Shown piece by piece: positions 62,090-64,000 of a stretch of 64,000 bases of DNA. Both the position numbers and the translations under genes were made by a program. How positions within the stretch are numbered: the first letter of the stretch is position 1; each line of letters starts with the position of its first letter. The stretch is from Leucobacter zeae (GTDB lineage: Bacteria; Actinomycetota; Actinomycetes; Actinomycetales; Microbacteriaceae). Location: positions 124,001 to 188,000 of the forward strand of contig NZ_QYAB01000003.1 of the NCBI RefSeq assembly GCF_016758175.1, in the 5' to 3' direction. The notes beneath the pieces are model-generated. The model searched no databases. It saw only the letters and a program-made list of their open reading frames with translations, and had not been told where the DNA came from.

Positions 62090-63537
62090 CGCGCACCCCC
62101 TCGGAGCATGAGCTGCGGCAGGTCGCCCAGTGCGCCCACCGTCAGGAAGGTGCACACGTCGAGCCGCTTCGTGCTCGGCTCGGCGAGCAGCTCGCAGCGC
62201 ACCGCGAGCACGGCGACATCGGGCGGGAAGGCGACGGCGGCGCGGCGCAGTCGCGTCGTGTCCGGCACCGAGCCGGTGACGACGATGACGATGGAGAGCG
62301 GACGCCGGGACTCCGCGAGCCCGCGGGCGAGCCGCTCGATCGGTCTGGCCTCTTCGGCCGGGCCGAGTTCGGCCCACGAGTCGAGCATCTGCGTCGCCGT
62401 CGCAGAGGGGAGCTCCTCGAGGCCGTCGATGCTCGGGCGCATGCGGCCCGGGGACCATTGCGAGGCGATGAAGCGCTCGCGCCCTTCGCGGACGGCCTGC
62501 AGCGACAACGAGGCCGCCGTGCTCACGGCGAGCTCGAACTCGTCGTCGCTCGTGTACTCCGCCCGGTTCGCATCGAACAGCAGCGCGGTGCGGGCGGTCT
62601 GCGATTCCTCGTACTGGCGCACCATGAGTGCGCCAGTCTTCGCCGTCGAGCGCCAGTGGATGTGCTTGCGGGCATCACCGGGAACGTAGTCGCGCACGGC
62701 ATGGAACGACAGGTCGGAATCGACGAGGCGGCGGCTCGCGGCGCCCTCGAGGTCGCGCACCAGCCCCGCCGAGGCGGGCGGGAGCAGCTGCGTCATCGGA
62801 TGGACGTGCACGAGGTGCCGATCCCGCCAGGTGATCTCGCGCTGCACGAGTCCGAGCGGGTCGCGCCGGGCCAGGGTCACGGGGCCGACCTCGATCACGC
62901 CGCGCACCGGCGTCGGCACGACGACGGGCAGTCTGACCGAGCCCTGCGGTGCGATGAACGGGATCGCGAGCTCGCGCAGCGCGGGCCCGACGGGCAGCTC
63001 GGCGCGCGCCGGGAGCGCCGGCTTGGCGCTCGCGTTCTCGATCTCGATGCCGATCTGCACGCTGCCGCCCGCGACGACCCTGGCCCGCTCGACGACGACC
63101 GCGATGAGGTAGGAGCGATTCCCCAGCAGGAAGGGGAGCCCCGCGAGCACCAGTACCGCACCGACCACCGCGATGAACCACGCCTCGATCCAGCCGAGGG
63201 CCGCGCCGAGGACCGCGGCGACGACCGCGGCCGCGATCACGAAGCGCCCTGGCGGCGTGACCGTGCGCCTCGCGCGCCTGACGAAGGTCTCGACCCTGCG
63301 CCGCGTGCGCCGCCGCCACCGCCGCAGCTTCCGCCTTCGGGAGCCCGCGCCCGTGCCGCGCGCGGTATCGCCGAGGCGCCCGGTTCCCCCGGTGCGACCC
63401 GTGGATCCGGTTCGACCCGATGTGGCGGTTCGGCCCGTCGCCGCCGTGCGGCCCGAGATCCCGGTGCGACCCGTCGCCGCCGCGCGGCCGGACGGCCCGC
63501 GGCGCGGGACCGGCGACCGTGAGGAATCCTCGTTCAC
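62086..63537 (-). CDS. DUF58 family protein with N-terminal GRT hexapeptide repeats
   Basis: This 483-residue protein is of the DUF58 family, which is linked to MoxR ATPases and thought to aid envelope assembly or stress response. The DUF58 core has RDYVPGDARKHIHWRSTA and the VWA-like LLFDANRAE. Two helices lie near residues 98-140. The first 60 residues are unusual: seven hexapeptides GR(T/A/L)xx(S/T), residues 17-58, then an Arg-rich stretch. GTG 63537 overlaps the MoxR stop (GTGA). Confidence 0.87.
   Translation of the reverse strand: MNEDSSRSPVPRRGPSGRAAATGRTGISGRTAATGRTATSGRTGSTGRTGGTGRLGDTARGTGAGSRRRKLRRWRRRTRRRVETFVRRARRTVTPPGRFVIAAAVVAAVLGAALGWIEAWFIAVVGAVLVLAGLPFLLGNRSYLIAVVVERARVVAGGSVQIGIEIENASAKPALPARAELPVGPALRELAIPFIAPQGSVRLPVVVPTPVRGVIEVGPVTLARRDPLGLVQREITWRDRHLVHVHPMTQLLPPASAGLVRDLEGAASRRLVDSDLSFHAVRDYVPGDARKHIHWRSTAKTGALMVRQYEESQTARTALLFDANRAEYTSDDEFELAVSTAASLSLQAVREGRERFIASQWSPGRMRPSIDGLEELPSATATQMLDSWAELGPAEEARPIERLARGLAESRRPLSIVIVVTGSVPDTTRLRRAAVAFPPDVAVLAVRCELLAEPSTKRLDVCTFLTVGALGDLPQLMLRGGAR
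63364..63489 (-). repeat. 18-bp tandem repeat encoding GRTxxT hexapeptides
   Basis: Seven copies of an 18-base unit, diverged, in the front of the DUF58 gene. As multiples of three they leave the frame open when copies are gained or lost. Confidence 0.7.
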
Positions 63538-64000
63538 GCCGTGCCGTTCTCCCGCGGCGGCGCGACGTCGAGCAGGATCTGTCCGACGACCTGCGCCGCG
63601 GTGACCCCGTCGAACTCCGCTTCGGGCTCGAGCACGAGGCGGTGGGCCAGCACGGGCAGCGCGAGATCGCGCACGTCATCGGGCGTGACGTAGTGGCGGC
63701 CGTTCGCGACCGCCCAGGCCGATGCGAGGCGCACGAGTGCGAGCCCCCCGCGCACCGACGCACCGAGTCGCACCTCTGCGGCGCGTCGGGTCGCCTCGAT
63801 GAGCCGCACCGCGTAGTCGGCGACGAGCGGACTCACGTGCACGCGGCGCGCGAAGTCCTGCGCCTGAGTGATCATCTCGGTGGTGACGACCGGCTGCAGC
63901 GCCTCGCGCTCGTTGCGGTGCCCCTGCAGGATCCGCATCATCGCCGCGTCGTCGGGGTACCCGACCGCGGTCTTGATCATGAACCGGTCGAGCTGCGCCT
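63534..64000 (-). CDS. MoxR-family AAA+ ATPase, 5' end outside window
   Basis: This is the C-terminal 155 residues of a MoxR ATPase. The reading frame continues past base 64000 (AQLDRFMIKTAVGYPD crosses the sensor region at the edge), so the ATG at 63980 is internal. The visible part is the lid domain, with SPLVADYAVRLIEATR, the GASVRGGLALVRLASAWA segment that includes the sensor 2 arginine, and YVTPDDVRDLALPVLAHRL. MoxR proteins act as chaperone-like ATPases with DUF58 partners. It overlaps the DUF58 start by four bases. Confidence 0.92.
   Translation of the reverse strand, partial: AQLDRFMIKTAVGYPDDAAMMRILQGHRNEREALQPVVTTEMITQAQDFARRVHVSPLVADYAVRLIEATRRAAEVRLGASVRGGLALVRLASAWAVANGRHYVTPDDVRDLALPVLAHRLVLEPEAEFDGVTAAQVVGQILLDVAPPRENGTA

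Noticed and set aside
1..64000. CRISPR arrays, tRNA, rRNA and transposase genes
   Set aside because: No regularly spaced repeats, cloverleaf or ribosomal RNA stretches, and no DDE or recombinase motifs were seen in any coding frame.

Overview
The window is GC-rich, densely packed actinobacterial chromosome. Gene content suggests the Microbacteriaceae (Leucobacter or a relative), but this is inference from gene families and codon use, not from a marker gene. No rRNA, tRNA, CRISPR array, transposase or phage gene was seen.

Bases 1-28643 are a cell-envelope locus. A teichoic-acid-type ABC exporter (permease cut by the window edge, plus ATPase) and a cytidylyltransferase/short-chain dehydrogenase fusion read rightward. 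A long leftward run follows. It holds two GT2/CDP-polyol-phosphotransferase fusions, a LicD-like/methyltransferase fusion with a 78-residue coiled-coil partner, a polysaccharide pyruvyl transferase, four exported proteins with three SLH modules each (12 in total), two GT2 glycosyltransferases, an LTA-synthase/OpgB-type phosphoglycerol transferase, an LCP ligase and GalE. A GT4-like transferase reads rightward at the end. Read together, a wall glycopolymer is made, possibly pyruvylated, exported, ligated to peptidoglycan, and may be the anchor for the SLH proteins encoded beside it. Two neighbouring SLH genes share a 410-bp 3' segment differing at only two silent positions.

Bases 28644-34602 hold a convergent intergenic region with three long inverted repeats, an MFS transporter, purE and purK, and a MarR-controlled DHA2 efflux gene whose promoter is overlapped by two copies of a palindromic operator. 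Bases 34613-43329 are organophosphorus metabolism: an exported metallophosphoesterase with a LAXTG-type sorting signal, PhnC/D/E transporter genes, a D-amino-acid-oxidase-like flavoenzyme, and a divergent GntR regulator with a PhnX-like hydrolase. Two identical 17-bp near-palindromes lie at the two divergent starts. This looks like a route that uses a flavin oxidase instead of the PhnW transaminase on 2-aminoethylphosphonate-like compounds.

Bases 43482-50098 encode a LacI-family regulator, a complete monosaccharide ABC transporter (ATPase, permease, ChvE-like binding lipoprotein) and mannose-6-phosphate isomerase. An endonuclease/phosphatase-fold protein, a REP/MITE-like repeat, a LysR regulator and a full-length PutA follow. 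From 55870 to the right edge, leftward genes (MoxR ATPase, DUF58, transglutaminase-like membrane protein, PP2C phosphatase, a tail-anchored protein with six DATR-type repeats, and an FHA protein) form a signalling/envelope cluster. Four consecutive junctions in it are 4-bp stop/start overlaps.
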